The notes below the pieces were generated by a model, which saw only the letters and a list, made by a program, of their open reading frames with translations, did not search any database and was not told the origin of the DNA. The position numbers and the translations under genes were made by a program. Shown in pieces: positions 17,829 through 25,857 of a stretch of 64,000 bases of DNA. Numbering within the stretch: the stretch's first letter is position 1; each line of letters begins with the position of its first letter. Location: assembly GCA_946497695.1 (NCBI GenBank), contig CAMMLJ010000001.1, positions 1 to 64,000 on the forward strand. Direction: 5' to 3'. Origin of the DNA: an uncultured Clostridium sp. GTDB taxonomy: Bacteria; Bacillota; Clostridia; TANB77; CAG-508.

Positions 17829-18323
17829 ATGAAAGTAGTAAGTAAACAAAGAAATAGTAAAATGTGCGCAATATGTGGAATGGATAATAAATATGGTGTA
17901 CATGCACAATTTTATAATATGGAAGACGGAAGTGTAATGACAAAATTTAAGTATAGAGAAGAACATCAAAGCTATCCAGGAAGAGTACATGGTGGGTTAA
18001 TTACTGCAATGCTTGATGAAATGGGTCTAAGAGCTTTATGGGCAAAAGATAGAAATGAAGAAAATTTTGGAGTTACAATGTCATTAGATACAAAATATAG
18101 AAAACCAGTACCATATGAAACCGAATTAATAGGAAAAGGAATACTTATAAAAGAAAATAGTAAATTTTTTGTTGTAGATTCTAAAATTCTAGATTTACAA
18201 GGGAATGTACTTGCAAATGGAACTATTAAATACATAAAATTGGACACGAATAAAATTAATGAAAATATAGATGCACATGAGGAAATGTGTTATTTAATTG
18301 AAGATTATGTAAAAGAAATCTAG
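17829..18323 (+). CDS. PaaI-like hotdog-fold thioesterase
   Basis: Predicted acyl-CoA thioesterase of the hotdog superfamily. The catalytic block GRVHGGLITAMLDEMGLRAL (about residues 56-75) contains the HGG motif and the downstream acidic residue, followed by the beta-strand MSLDTKYRKPVPYETELIGK. An N-terminal MCAICGMDNKYGVHAQFY segment with a CxxC is common in this clostridial subfamily. GGAGG precedes the ATG. A terminator hairpin overlaps the stop codon. Substrate unknown. Confidence 0.82.
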   Translation: MKVVSKQRNSKMCAICGMDNKYGVHAQFYNMEDGSVMTKFKYREEHQSYPGRVHGGLITAMLDEMGLRALWAKDRNEENFGVTMSLDTKYRKPVPYETELIGKGILIKENSKFFVVDSKILDLQGNVLANGTIKYIKLDTNKINENIDAHEEMCYLIEDYVKEI

Positions 18324-18341
18324 TTATACTAGATTTTTTTT
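18316..18341 (+). terminator. Terminator overlapping the thioesterase stop codon
   Basis: Perfect 8-bp stem AAATCTAG / CTAGATTT, 5-nt loop, and a run of T. Confidence 0.85.
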
Positions 18342-18383
18342 GTTTTTTGTGATATTTTAGCTTAAACAAAAGGAGTTGAATTT

Positions 18384-18848
18384 ATGGATATCTTGGGAGT
18401 TTTAAAAGAATTAAATATAGAATATAAGTTGCAAGAGCATAAAGCAGTATATACAGTGGAAGATTTACAAGATGTTTTTTTAGAAATGGAAGGAATAGGG
18501 TGTAAAAATCTATTTTTAAAAGATGCAAAGAAAAATTTATTTTTGTATACACTACCAGACAAAAAAAGAGCCGATTTAAAAACTTTACCAGAAAAAATAA
18601 ATAGTAAAAGATTATCTTTTGCAAATGAAAACGACTTACAAGAATATTTAGGTCTAACTCCAGGTTCAGTAACACCACTTGGAATAATAAATGATAATGA
18701 ACAAAAAGTGACAGTTGTACTAGATAAAGAATTAAAAAATAATAAAGTATTAATTCATCCAAATAGAAACACTGCAACAGTATCTATAAAATATGATGAT
18801 TTAATAAAATTTATAAAATATTGTGGAAATGAATATATAGAAATTTAG
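18384..18848 (+). CDS. Prolyl-tRNA editing protein (YbaK/ProX/PrdX type)
   Basis: Trans-acting editing deacylase that hydrolyses mischarged Ala-tRNA-Pro or related species. The YbaK/aa-tRNA-deacylase fold is recognisable from KNLFLKDAKKNLFLYTLPD (about residues 37-55), the invariant-lysine region, LGLTPGSVTPLGIIND (about 90-105) and KVLIHPNRNTATVSIKYDDL near the end. Its 154 residues are typical of the stand-alone PrdX/ProX class. AAAGGAG precedes the ATG. Exact tRNA specificity cannot be read from sequence. Confidence 0.88.
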   Translation: MDILGVLKELNIEYKLQEHKAVYTVEDLQDVFLEMEGIGCKNLFLKDAKKNLFLYTLPDKKRADLKTLPEKINSKRLSFANENDLQEYLGLTPGSVTPLGIINDNEQKVTVVLDKELKNNKVLIHPNRNTATVSIKYDDLIKFIKYCGNEYIEI

Positions 18849-18852
18849 CAAG

Positions 18853-18879
18853 GGGATTTGGGGACGTTCCTAGAATCCC
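18853..18879 (+). repeat. Interspersed palindromic repeat, locus 3
   Basis: GGGATTTG and GAATCCC arms around GGGGACGTTCCTA, 4 bp after the preceding stop codon and 15 bp before the rdgB start. No T-run follows, so here it sits within an intergenic joint rather than acting as a full terminator. Confidence 0.82.
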
Positions 18880-18894
18880 GATAGGAGAAATAGG

Positions 18895-19467
18895 ATGATT
18901 ATTTTAGCGACAAATAATAAAGGAAAAGTGAAAGAGATTAAAGAGATACTTAAAAATGAAGATATAAAAACACTAAAAGAAATGAATATAAATATAGAAA
19001 TAGAAGAAACTGGGGAAACATTCGAAGATAATGCATTAATAAAAGCAAGAAAAATTTATAGCTTAACTAATACTGCGTGTATTGCAGATGATAGTGGAAT
19101 TTGCATTGAAGAATTAGGCGGGTTCCCAGGTGTTAAAACTGCGAGATTTTTAGGCGAAAATGCAACACAAGAAGATAGAAATAATTATTTAATAAAAAAA
19201 TTAGAAGGTATTCCAAAAGCTAAACGAACAGTTCAATTCATAACATGTATTGCATATGTAGATTCACAAGGAAATGAAAAGATATATAAGGGAATACTAA
19301 GTGGATATATAGCAGAAGATCCAAGAGGTAAAAACGGATTTGGGTTTGACGAAATATTTGAATTAGAAGATGGAAGAACATTAGCAGAATTAGAAACAGA
19401 AGAGAAGAACAATATTAGTAGTAGAAAAATAGCATTACAAAAATTAGCACAAGATATTAATAGGTAA
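18895..19467 (+). CDS. rdgB: XTP/dITP diphosphatase (RdgB/HAM1)
   Basis: House-cleaning pyrophosphatase that removes dITP, XTP and related non-canonical purine nucleotides. Signature blocks: LATNNKGKVKEIKEIL at the N-terminus, ETGETFEDNALIKARK, ADDSGICIEELGGFPGVKTA and GKNGFGFDEIF. The length of 190 residues is normal. The Shine-Dalgarno AGGAG lies between the palindromic repeat and the ATG, so the insertion left the translation signal intact. Confidence 0.95.
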   Translation: MIILATNNKGKVKEIKEILKNEDIKTLKEMNINIEIEETGETFEDNALIKARKIYSLTNTACIADDSGICIEELGGFPGVKTARFLGENATQEDRNNYLIKKLEGIPKAKRTVQFITCIAYVDSQGNEKIYKGILSGYIAEDPRGKNGFGFDEIFELEDGRTLAELETEEKNNISSRKIALQKLAQDINR

Positions 19468-19542
19468 TCGCTATTTGTGGGGTTTACAATAATTAAACTT
19501 AGCTAATACAATATAAGCAATAAACCCAAAAGGAGTGAAAAT

Positions 19543-20331
19543 ATGGATCAAGCAAAAATAGGAAAATTTATAGGAGAACTAAGAAAAGAAAAAGATTTAA
19601 AACAATCTGAACTTGCAGAAAAATTAGGAGTAACAAGTAAAACTGTATCTAGATGGGAAACGGGAAAATATATGCCAGACCTATCTTTGTTTACAGATAT
19701 AGCGCAAATATTAGGTGTTACTATTAATGAATTATTACAAGGTGAAAGGTTAATAAAAAAGAAAAACAGCTCAAGTATAGAAATAGAAATAAAATTAGAA
19801 ATCGAAGAAGAACAATATAGAAAATTATTTAATTATTTTAAAAAGGAAAACAATAAACATACAAATAAAAAACAACATGACATATATTTCTCACCAGAAA
19901 ATCCAGCATTTTTTGGTGGAGATATAGATGACGAATGTATTAGAATAAGAATACAAAAAGATAAATACATATTATGCTATAAAAAAATATATATGGGAAA
20001 TGATGAAGAAGATATTCATATTGTTGAATATGAGACAGAAGTATCTAATTTAGATGCTACAATTAATATATTAAAAGGTGTACGCATAAACAAAGTATGT
20101 GATTTAATAAAAGAAAGAGATAGCTTTATATATAAGAACCTATTCGAGATATCATTAGATAATGTTAAAGATTTAGGATATTTTATAGAAATAGAAGTAT
20201 ATGATAAAAATATTCCTATAAATGAGGCAAATCAATTATTATTAAATTTTGTAAAAGAATTAAACTTAGATATAACAAGAAGAAACTTAAAAGGTTATTC
20301 ATATTTGATGTATGATAAATTGAATAAATAG
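19543..20331 (+). CDS. XRE-type HTH fused to a CYTH-like domain
   Basis: Two-domain protein of 262 residues. Residues about 7-61 form a Cro/CI-type helix-turn-helix (RKEKDLKQSELAEKLGVTSK then TVSRWETGKYMPDLSLF). From about 80 the chain begins with the E-x-E-x-K signature of CYTH triphosphate-tunnel enzymes (E80-I-E82-I-K84), followed by IRIRIQKDKYILCYKK, HIVEYETEVSN, IKERDSFIYKN and YFIEIEVYD, matching the alternating charged strands of that fold. CYTH proteins bind organic or inorganic polyphosphates. Inference: a regulator that senses a triphosphate-containing ligand. AAAGGAGTG precedes the ATG; a HAD phosphatase and a flavin reductase follow. Confidence 0.8.
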   Translation: MDQAKIGKFIGELRKEKDLKQSELAEKLGVTSKTVSRWETGKYMPDLSLFTDIAQILGVTINELLQGERLIKKKNSSSIEIEIKLEIEEEQYRKLFNYFKKENNKHTNKKQHDIYFSPENPAFFGGDIDDECIRIRIQKDKYILCYKKIYMGNDEEDIHIVEYETEVSNLDATINILKGVRINKVCDLIKERDSFIYKNLFEISLDNVKDLGYFIEIEVYDKNIPINEANQLLLNFVKELNLDITRRNLKGYSYLMYDKLNK

Positions 20332-20345
20332 ATTATGGAGGAATA

Positions 20346-21023
20346 ATGATTAAGCAACAAAAGTATATAATTTTGGACTTTGGATTGGTATTAGGAAAAC
20401 CAAAAACAGGAGAATGGTTTATAACACCAAATTTTTTTAGAATACTAGGGACAGAAAAAATAGATTTAAAAAAATTAAAATTTTTATTTAATAAATTTAA
20501 TGCGCTTATATCTGTAAAAATGACAACTAGAGAAGAAGAATATGAAGCATTTAAAGAATTTTATTATAATGTAATAAATGAGCTAAATATAGTTGGAAAT
20601 CCCAAAGATCAAGCTGAAAAATTGGCACAAGATTTTGTATATAACGAAGATAAATATGTTATGTATGATGATGTATATGAGTTTTTAAGTGAAGCAAGTA
20701 AAGAGCATAAATTAATATTATTATCAGACAATTGGCCATGTGTTTATAATATTTTAAAAAGGTGGAATATATATGATTTCTTTACTAAGCTATATATTTC
20801 TTCTGAATATTGTGAATTAAAAAAAGAAGGAAAATTTTTTGACAGACCAATAAATGAATTTGGTATAAAAGAAAATGAAGCTATATTTGTTGATGATAAT
20901 CCTGATTTATTAGATGTTGCAGTTAAAAAGAAATTAAGCCCGATTTTAATGGACAGGTCTAATAATTATAGGCAATTTAATAAATATAGAAGAATAACAA
21001 AGTTAAATGAGGTTATAGTATGA
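20346..21023 (+). CDS. HAD-superfamily hydrolase
   Basis: Haloacid-dehalogenase-type phosphatase of subfamily IA. Motif I is ILDFGLVLGKP (nucleophile Asp about residue 10), motif II LILLSDNWP, motif III lysine in CELKKEGKFFD, motif IV IFVDDNPDLLDVA. Motif I has DFG instead of DxD, as in many IA members of uncertain substrate. The GGAGG site precedes the ATG. Its stop TGA overlaps the next ATG by four bases, so the two genes are translationally coupled. Confidence 0.85.
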   Translation: MIKQQKYIILDFGLVLGKPKTGEWFITPNFFRILGTEKIDLKKLKFLFNKFNALISVKMTTREEEYEAFKEFYYNVINELNIVGNPKDQAEKLAQDFVYNEDKYVMYDDVYEFLSEASKEHKLILLSDNWPCVYNILKRWNIYDFFTKLYISSEYCELKKEGKFFDRPINEFGIKENEAIFVDDNPDLLDVAVKKKLSPILMDRSNNYRQFNKYRRITKLNEVIV

Positions 21024-21550
21024 AAAAATTAATTTTAAATGGGTCACCACATAAAAATGGTGATACATCATATATAGTAAATGAATTAAAGAAAAAGCTA
21101 GATGGAGAAATAGAAGAGATATTTTTATATGATGCTAAAATTAGCCTTTGTGTGGACTGTAGATATTGCTGGAAAAACAAAGGGTGTGCTATTAAAGATG
21201 ATATGGAAAAAATATATAAAGATGATTATGACATATTAATAGTAGCATCCCCTGTGTATATGTATAATGTAACTCCACCAATGTTTTCTTTAGTAACAAG
21301 ATTAAATTACATTTGGAGTAATAAATACTTTTTGGATATAACACATAAATTTAAGAAAAAAAGAGGAATTTTGGTATTAGCAGGTGGAGGCAGTGGTGAA
21401 CCAAAGCATGCATTAGATACAGCAAATTTAATCTTTAAGTTTTTAAATGCAGACTTTGATATTAAAAAAGATTATATATATTCATTAAATACAAATAATG
21501 TTCCGGCAAAAGATGATATACAAATAAAAAAAATGATAGAAAATTTATAA
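21020..21550 (+). CDS. Flavodoxin-fold NAD(P)H-dependent FMN reductase
   Basis: Flavodoxin-like oxidoreductase of 176 residues. The phosphate-binding loop LILNGSPHKNGDTSY is at the N-terminus, followed by the cysteine-containing ISLCVDCRYCWKNKGCAIKD segment seen in iron-sulfur-flavoprotein-like reductases, and IVASPVYMYNVTPPMFSLV. Four cysteines in that stretch could ligate a cluster or zinc, but the spacing is not the classic ISF one. Translationally coupled to the HAD hydrolase. Substrate unknown. Confidence 0.82.
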   Translation: MKKLILNGSPHKNGDTSYIVNELKKKLDGEIEEIFLYDAKISLCVDCRYCWKNKGCAIKDDMEKIYKDDYDILIVASPVYMYNVTPPMFSLVTRLNYIWSNKYFLDITHKFKKKRGILVLAGGGSGEPKHALDTANLIFKFLNADFDIKKDYIYSLNTNNVPAKDDIQIKKMIENL

Positions 21551-21600
21551 AAATACTAACAAAATTATTAATATTAACTGTCTAAAAGACAGGAGGAATT

Positions 21601-22488
21601 ATGAAAAAAGAAGAGGAAATTTTTGAACTATTAAAAACAAATAGAAAATTAGGAATAGAAGAATTATATAAAAATTATTCAAAACTAGTATTTGGTGTTA
21701 TATATAGCATATTAAAAAATACAGAAGAAACAGAAGATGTACTACAAAATGTATTTATCAAGATATTTAAATTAGATAATGAAAAATTACCTGCTAAATC
21801 ACATTTAAGTTGGTTGTATTCAGTTGCGAAAAACGAAACTATTAATTACATAAAAAAACATTCAAAAGAGAAGAATTTTGAGAATTTATATGAAATATCA
21901 GATAATGATACAGAAATAGAAAAAGTTTTAGATAAAGAATATTTTAATAATTTAATAAAGAATTTACCGCAAAAACAACAGGAAATTTTATCTTTAAAAA
22001 TAGTTAGCAACTTATCTTTTAAAGAAATAGCAAATATATTGAACATGAAAATTCCAGCAGTTCAATGGCATTATTATAAATCCTTGAACACTATAAAATT
22101 GTTATTGGGTAATGTAATAACTATTTTTGTAGGAGCATTTTTATATATTAAAACAAGAGGACTAACAGAGAGAAATGAAGCTGAGCCGGAAGAAAATGAT
22201 TCTGTTAAGGAAAAAGATGAAATTGCATTAGATGAAGAGAAGAGTATAGATGAAAGTTATAGTATAAACCAAAGTACAGAATTACAAGGAGAAAATAATA
22301 GAACAGACAATTATACAGGAAAAAATGACACTATAGAAATTACAGCTCAAGCTACAGGAACAGCAGAAAGTTCAACAAATAATATAATATCATTTGGGAT
22401 TATTGTAACAACCATTTTACTTGTTGTAATCTTTTCGATTTTATTAATAAAAAGACAAATAAAATTAAAAAAGAAATTGTCTAAATAA
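21601..22488 (+). CDS. ECF-type sigma factor with a membrane-anchored C-terminal extension
   Basis: Residues 1-165 are a sigma-70 family ECF factor: region 2 with YSKLVFGVIYSILKNTEETE and DVLQNVFIKIFK, then region 4 with LPQKQQEILSLKIVSNLSFK and EIANILNMKIPAVQWHYYKS. Unlike normal ECF factors it continues with a hydrophobic helix (about 167-184), an acidic Ser/Thr-rich stretch of about 75 residues, a second strong transmembrane helix (about 261-284) and a lysine-rich tail. This predicts a sigma factor tethered to the membrane, needing proteolysis or conformational change for release. AGGAGG precedes the ATG. The next gene encodes a membrane-anchored protein with a frameshift and may be its partner. 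Confidence 0.85.
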   Translation: MKKEEEIFELLKTNRKLGIEELYKNYSKLVFGVIYSILKNTEETEDVLQNVFIKIFKLDNEKLPAKSHLSWLYSVAKNETINYIKKHSKEKNFENLYEISDNDTEIEKVLDKEYFNNLIKNLPQKQQEILSLKIVSNLSFKEIANILNMKIPAVQWHYYKSLNTIKLLLGNVITIFVGAFLYIKTRGLTERNEAEPEENDSVKEKDEIALDEEKSIDESYSINQSTELQGENNRTDNYTGKNDTIEITAQATGTAESSTNNIISFGIIVTTILLVVIFSILLIKRQIKLKKKLSK

Positions 22489-22509
22489 TAAAAGAGAAAA
22501 GGTGATATT

Positions 22510-23416
22510 ATGAAAAAAGTAGTTTTAATATTAATATTAATTATTTTGTTGTTGTTAGTATGGGTTTCTATTATACAAAAAGAGGAGGTTAATGAAAACG
22601 AAATATCTAATGTAACTCGGGAATATGGTAGAAGACAATTCTATGACAATTTCAACTGATAAGGTATACAACTTGGAAAAATTAGATGAATTTATCGAAA
22701 ATGTAAACAATGTTTTATATGACCATGAAATATCATTAAAAGTTAATCTATATACTGTGGAAGGTGAGATTGTTACAAAGGAATTAACATATGTACCTAT
22801 AAAAGAGAATTATGATGAAAATTACAAAAATAGAAAATTGATAGTTAAAACAGATTATAGTAATGATAGTTATTCGTCACAAGGAATTGTGAATGAAGAA
22901 TATCTAATGCAACCTTATAAAATGGAAAGAAAATTTGTAAAAGAAGAAAATTTGATACAGATCATAATAAAAAGGTCTGATATGTCAAGTGATGTACAAG
23001 ATGAAGTCGAATTATTTGAATACGAGTTACAAAATACTGATTATATAGAAAACAATCATATTTATTATGCACAAAGAAAAGATATGGGAGTAGATAAAAT
23101 AAATTCAGAAGAAGAGTTCAATATTTATGTAGTTGGTGGCAATGTAACTATTGCAAAGAATAATGAAGAGGCAAAAGATTTTTCAGAAGCAATAGAGGCA
23201 AAATATATTTCTATAGATGAAATTTTGGAACAGGCAGAGGTAGATAGTAAATATGGTGTATGCAGAAGAGGATTTTATTCAGATGGTGGAACAATAGAAT
23301 ATAGCTATCAAGATTATACTTTAATTAAGGCTAATACTTTAGCTGGGAACAAAGATTTTATTATTGCACCACCAAATATGATTTGGTCAGAAATTTCAAA
23401 AAATGTATATAAATGA
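22510..23416 (+). pseudogene. Membrane-anchored extracytoplasmic protein, frameshifted
   Basis: An ORF from ATG 22510 (with GGTGATATT upstream) encodes a transmembrane anchor, MKKVVLILILIILLLLVWVS, and a polar start, but ends at 22663. The downstream 263-codon frame from 22625 lies in the +1 frame, has no Shine-Dalgarno and no signal of its own. Together they look like one signal-anchored protein broken near 22600-22625. The large domain is unrecognised, rich in Glu/Asp/Tyr, with EYLMQPYKMERKFVKEENL and SKYGVCRRGFYSDGGTIEYS. It sits 21 bp after the tethered sigma factor. The stop is TGA. Confidence 0.6.
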
Positions 23417-23426
23417 GATTATAGAG

Positions 23427-23458
23427 ACTTCAGAGAAAATCTGAAGTTCTTTATTTTT
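23427..23458 (+). terminator. Intrinsic terminator
   Basis: Perfect 8-bp stem ACTTCAGA / TCTGAAGT with loop GAAAA, then TCTTTATTTTT. It ends the sigma-factor unit. Confidence 0.85.
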
Positions 23459-23485
23459 GACATTATAAAAAAGAGGTAGTATAGT
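23457..23485 (+). promoter_or_regulatory. dxr promoter
   Basis: TTGACA at 23457-23462 and TATAGT at 23480-23485, 17-bp spacing, directly after a terminator and about 30 bp before dxr. Confidence 0.65.
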
Positions 23486-23515
23486 TAAAACATAGCAATA
23501 TAGAAAAAAGGAGGA

Positions 23516-24658
23516 ATGATGATGAAAAGAGTTGCTATTTTTGGTTCAACAGGTAGTATTGGAACTACTATACTTCGGATAATTAGAGAAAATTCAAACT
23601 TGTTTTCTGTTTCAACACTTGTTGCTGGTAATAATTTGGAACTCTTAATTGAACAGATTATGGAGTTTAGTCCAAGGCATGTATACATCAAAAAAGGAAG
23701 AAATGCTAAATATATAAAACAGATATTCCCAGATCTTGACGTATACACAGAAGATATCGGTCTTGAAATGATTTCAAAACTGGAAGATGCTGATATTGCA
23801 GTATCTGCACTTGTTGGGATTGCAGGTTTAGCCCCAACATTTAATATGCTTAAACATTGCAAAGAAGTTGCTCTTGCAAACAAGGAAGTACTTGTTACAG
23901 GCGGGCATCTTGTTATGGAAAGAGCAAAAAAATATGGAACTAAACTGCGGACCGTAGATAGTGAGCATAGTGCTATTATGCAGTGATTACGAGGAGAAGA
24001 AAGCAATAAAATTGCTAAAATTCTTCTTACAGCATCAGGTGGACCATTTTTTGATAAAGATATTACAGATGATATTACACCACAACAAGCGTTAAATCAT
24101 CCAAATTGGAAAATGGGTTCAAAAGTAACCATTGACTCTGCTACAATGATGAACAAAGGGCTTGAAGTCATCGAGGCACATTATCTTTTTGGAGTGGCAG
24201 AAAATCAAATCCAAGTTGTAGTACATAAGCAAAGCCTTGTACATTCGATGGTGCAGTTTGTAGATGGAACCATTATGGCAAACATTGGACCCGCAGATAT
24301 GCAGATCCCAATTGCGTATGCTTTAAATTATCCTACAAGGCTGGAAAACAAAATCGAACCATTGGATTTATTTAAAGTTGGTTCTCTAAAATTTGAAGAG
24401 CCTGATTTAGATAAATTTAAATGCCTTAAACTTGCCTATAAAGCAATCCATATAGGACACAGTGCTCAGGTTGTTTTAAATGCAGCAGACGAAGTTGCAG
24501 TTCAGGCATTTTTGGACGGAGCAATTACTTTTACACAAATTCCGGAGATGATTGATTGGGCACTTTCCAATCACGTCGTAAGAAAGCTTGGCACTGTTTA
24601 TGAAATCTTAGAATTAGATAAAGCAGTGAAAAAAGCATGCTTAAATAGAATAAGCTAA
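23516..24658 (+). pseudogene. dxr: 1-deoxy-D-xylulose-5-phosphate reductoisomerase with internal TGA
   Basis: DXR makes MEP in the first committed step of non-mevalonate isoprenoid synthesis. The 381-codon frame is full length: NADPH-binding IFGSTGSIGTTILRIIREN, ALVGIAGLAPTFNML, substrate motif VDSEHSAIMQ, then after the break LRGEESNKIAKILLTASGGP, VTIDSATMMNKGLEVIEAH and the C-terminal helices. Codon 157 (23984-23986) is TGA where homologues carry QCL or QSL, so one base change has introduced a stop; both halves are otherwise intact. The gene has its own promoter and terminator, stands apart from the usual cdsA/rseP/uppS neighbours, and has visibly less AT-biased codons (CTT, CGG, GAC), suggesting acquisition. 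TGA ends other genes here, so global recoding is excluded. Confidence 0.88.
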
Positions 24659-24676
24659 AAACAAAAATTTAACTAC

Positions 24677-24723
24677 AAAAGCCATTAACATTAGATTGTA
24701 TCTTTTGCTCATGGCTTTTTTTA
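24677..24723 (+). terminator. dxr terminator
   Basis: Stem AAAAGCCAT / ATGGCTTTTT with a 25-nt loop, T-run continuing to 24722. Confidence 0.75.
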
Positions 24724-24764
24724 ATTTATTAGAATTACTTAAAATAAAAAATAGGAAAAACTAC

Positions 24765-24793
24765 TTGACAAATACAAACAAATGTTTTAAGAT
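24765..24793 (+). promoter_or_regulatory. Promoter of the ORF6N gene
   Basis: TTGACA at 24765-24770 and TAAGAT at 24788-24793 with 17-bp spacing. Confidence 0.5.
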
Positions 24794-24900
24794 GCATAAT
24801 ACAATAATATCATAAAAAGTGTAATAAATATAGCCAATAATGCAATAAAAGATATAATAAATATGTTATTATGAGTAATATTGCAAGGAAAGTGATAGTT

Positions 24901-25851
24901 ATGGAAAAAGATAATGGCAATATTATACTAGTAAATAAAGATTCGGATGTAAAAAAATATGAAACAGAACACATTAAAAATTTAATTTATACAATTAGAG
25001 GAAAACAAGTAATGCTAGATAGTGATGTAGCGGATTTATATCATTGTGAAACTAAATATATAAATCGTGTAGTAAAGAGAAATATTGAGAGATTTCCCGA
25101 AGAATTCTGTTTTCAATTGATGGAAAAAGAATTTCAAAACTTGAGGTGCCAATTTGTCACCTCAAGTTTTGAAAAGCAGAATTATGGTGGTAGAAGATAT
25201 TTGCCATATGTTTTTACAGAGCAAGGAATAGCAATGCTTTCAGCATTGCTAAAAAGTAACATAGCTATTAAGGTTAGTATAAATATCATGAAAGCTTTTA
25301 TAGAAATGAGGAAATTTATAGCAACAAATGGACAAGTATTTGAAAGATTAACAACTATAGAATATAAAATGTTAGAACATGATAAAAAATTTGATATAGT
25401 GTTTAATGAATTACAAAAAAATGAAAAAATAGGGTTTAAGCAAAGCATATTTTTTGATGGACAAGTTTATGACGCATATAGTTTAATTATAGATATTATA
25501 AAGAAAGCAAAACAAAAGATTTTACTTATAGACAATTACATAGATGATAGTATTTTGAAAATGTTATCAAAAAAAAATAAAAATGTAGAAGTTGTGATTT
25601 TGACATTGCAAAATAGTAATTTGACTAAATTAGATATAAATAAATTTAATAAACAATATCCGACCTTAAAAGTAGCAATAACAAATAAGTTTCATGATAG
25701 ATTTATTGTAATAGATAATAAAGAATTATATCATATAGGAGCTTCTTTAAAAGATTTGGGTAAAAAATGTTTTGCGATTTCAAGAATAGAAGATGATGAA
25801 TATATAGAGAAAATAAGCAATTACAGTTTAAAAACAGGAAAATTATGTTAA
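24901..25851 (+). CDS. ORF6N-domain protein with PLD-like C-terminal domain
   Basis: ORF6N is a DNA-binding domain common in phages and mobile elements. Here residues about 20-115 match it: IRGKQVMLDSDVADLYHCET, RNIERFPEEFCFQL, NLRCQFVTSS, GGRRYLPYVFTEQGIAMLS. A linker helix is followed by a C-terminal domain (about 190-310) ending in FHDRFIVIDNKELYHIGAS, an HxRx4D variant of the phospholipase-D HKD motif; only one copy is visible. ATG 24901 is preferred because AAGGAAAG precedes it; ATG 24871 has no ribosome-binding site. The coding sequence contains a 17-bp perfect inverted repeat, copied downstream of the gene. Role is probably tied to mobile-element or defence biology, unproven. Confidence 0.82.
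   Translation: MEKDNGNIILVNKDSDVKKYETEHIKNLIYTIRGKQVMLDSDVADLYHCETKYINRVVKRNIERFPEEFCFQLMEKEFQNLRCQFVTSSFEKQNYGGRRYLPYVFTEQGIAMLSALLKSNIAIKVSINIMKAFIEMRKFIATNGQVFERLTTIEYKMLEHDKKFDIVFNELQKNEKIGFKQSIFFDGQVYDAYSLIIDIIKKAKQKILLIDNYIDDSILKMLSKKNKNVEVVILTLQNSNLTKLDINKFNKQYPTLKVAITNKFHDRFIVIDNKELYHIGASLKDLGKKCFAISRIEDDEYIEKISNYSLKTGKLC
25132..25174 (+). repeat. Perfect 17-bp inverted repeat inside the ORF6N coding region
   Basis: Arms TTTCAAAACTTGAGGTG (25132-25148) and its exact reverse complement (25158-25174) flank a 9-nt loop CCAATTTGT. The repeat encodes the conserved NLRCQFVTSS segment of the ORF6N domain. Confidence 0.95.
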
Positions 25852-25857
25852 TATAAC

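Noticed and set aside
22592..22615. ATG at 22592 following AGAGGAGG as an alternative start of the sigma-partner gene
   Set aside because: That frame stops after seven codons; the good Shine-Dalgarno match is probably chance within Glu-Glu-Val codons.
17536..23416. Genome-wide reassignment of TGA
   Set aside because: Several intact genes in the window end in TGA at the expected place (17536-17538, 21021-21023, 23414-23416, 54918-54920), so TGA is a normal stop here.
23987..24027. Hairpin just downstream of the dxr TGA, as if a selenocysteine insertion signal
   Set aside because: A 13-bp stem with a 4-nt bulge (23995-24027) exists, but its loop is AAA without the guanine of bacterial SECIS loops. 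The stem encodes the conserved GEESNKIAKILLT segment, and no DXR is known to use selenocysteine.
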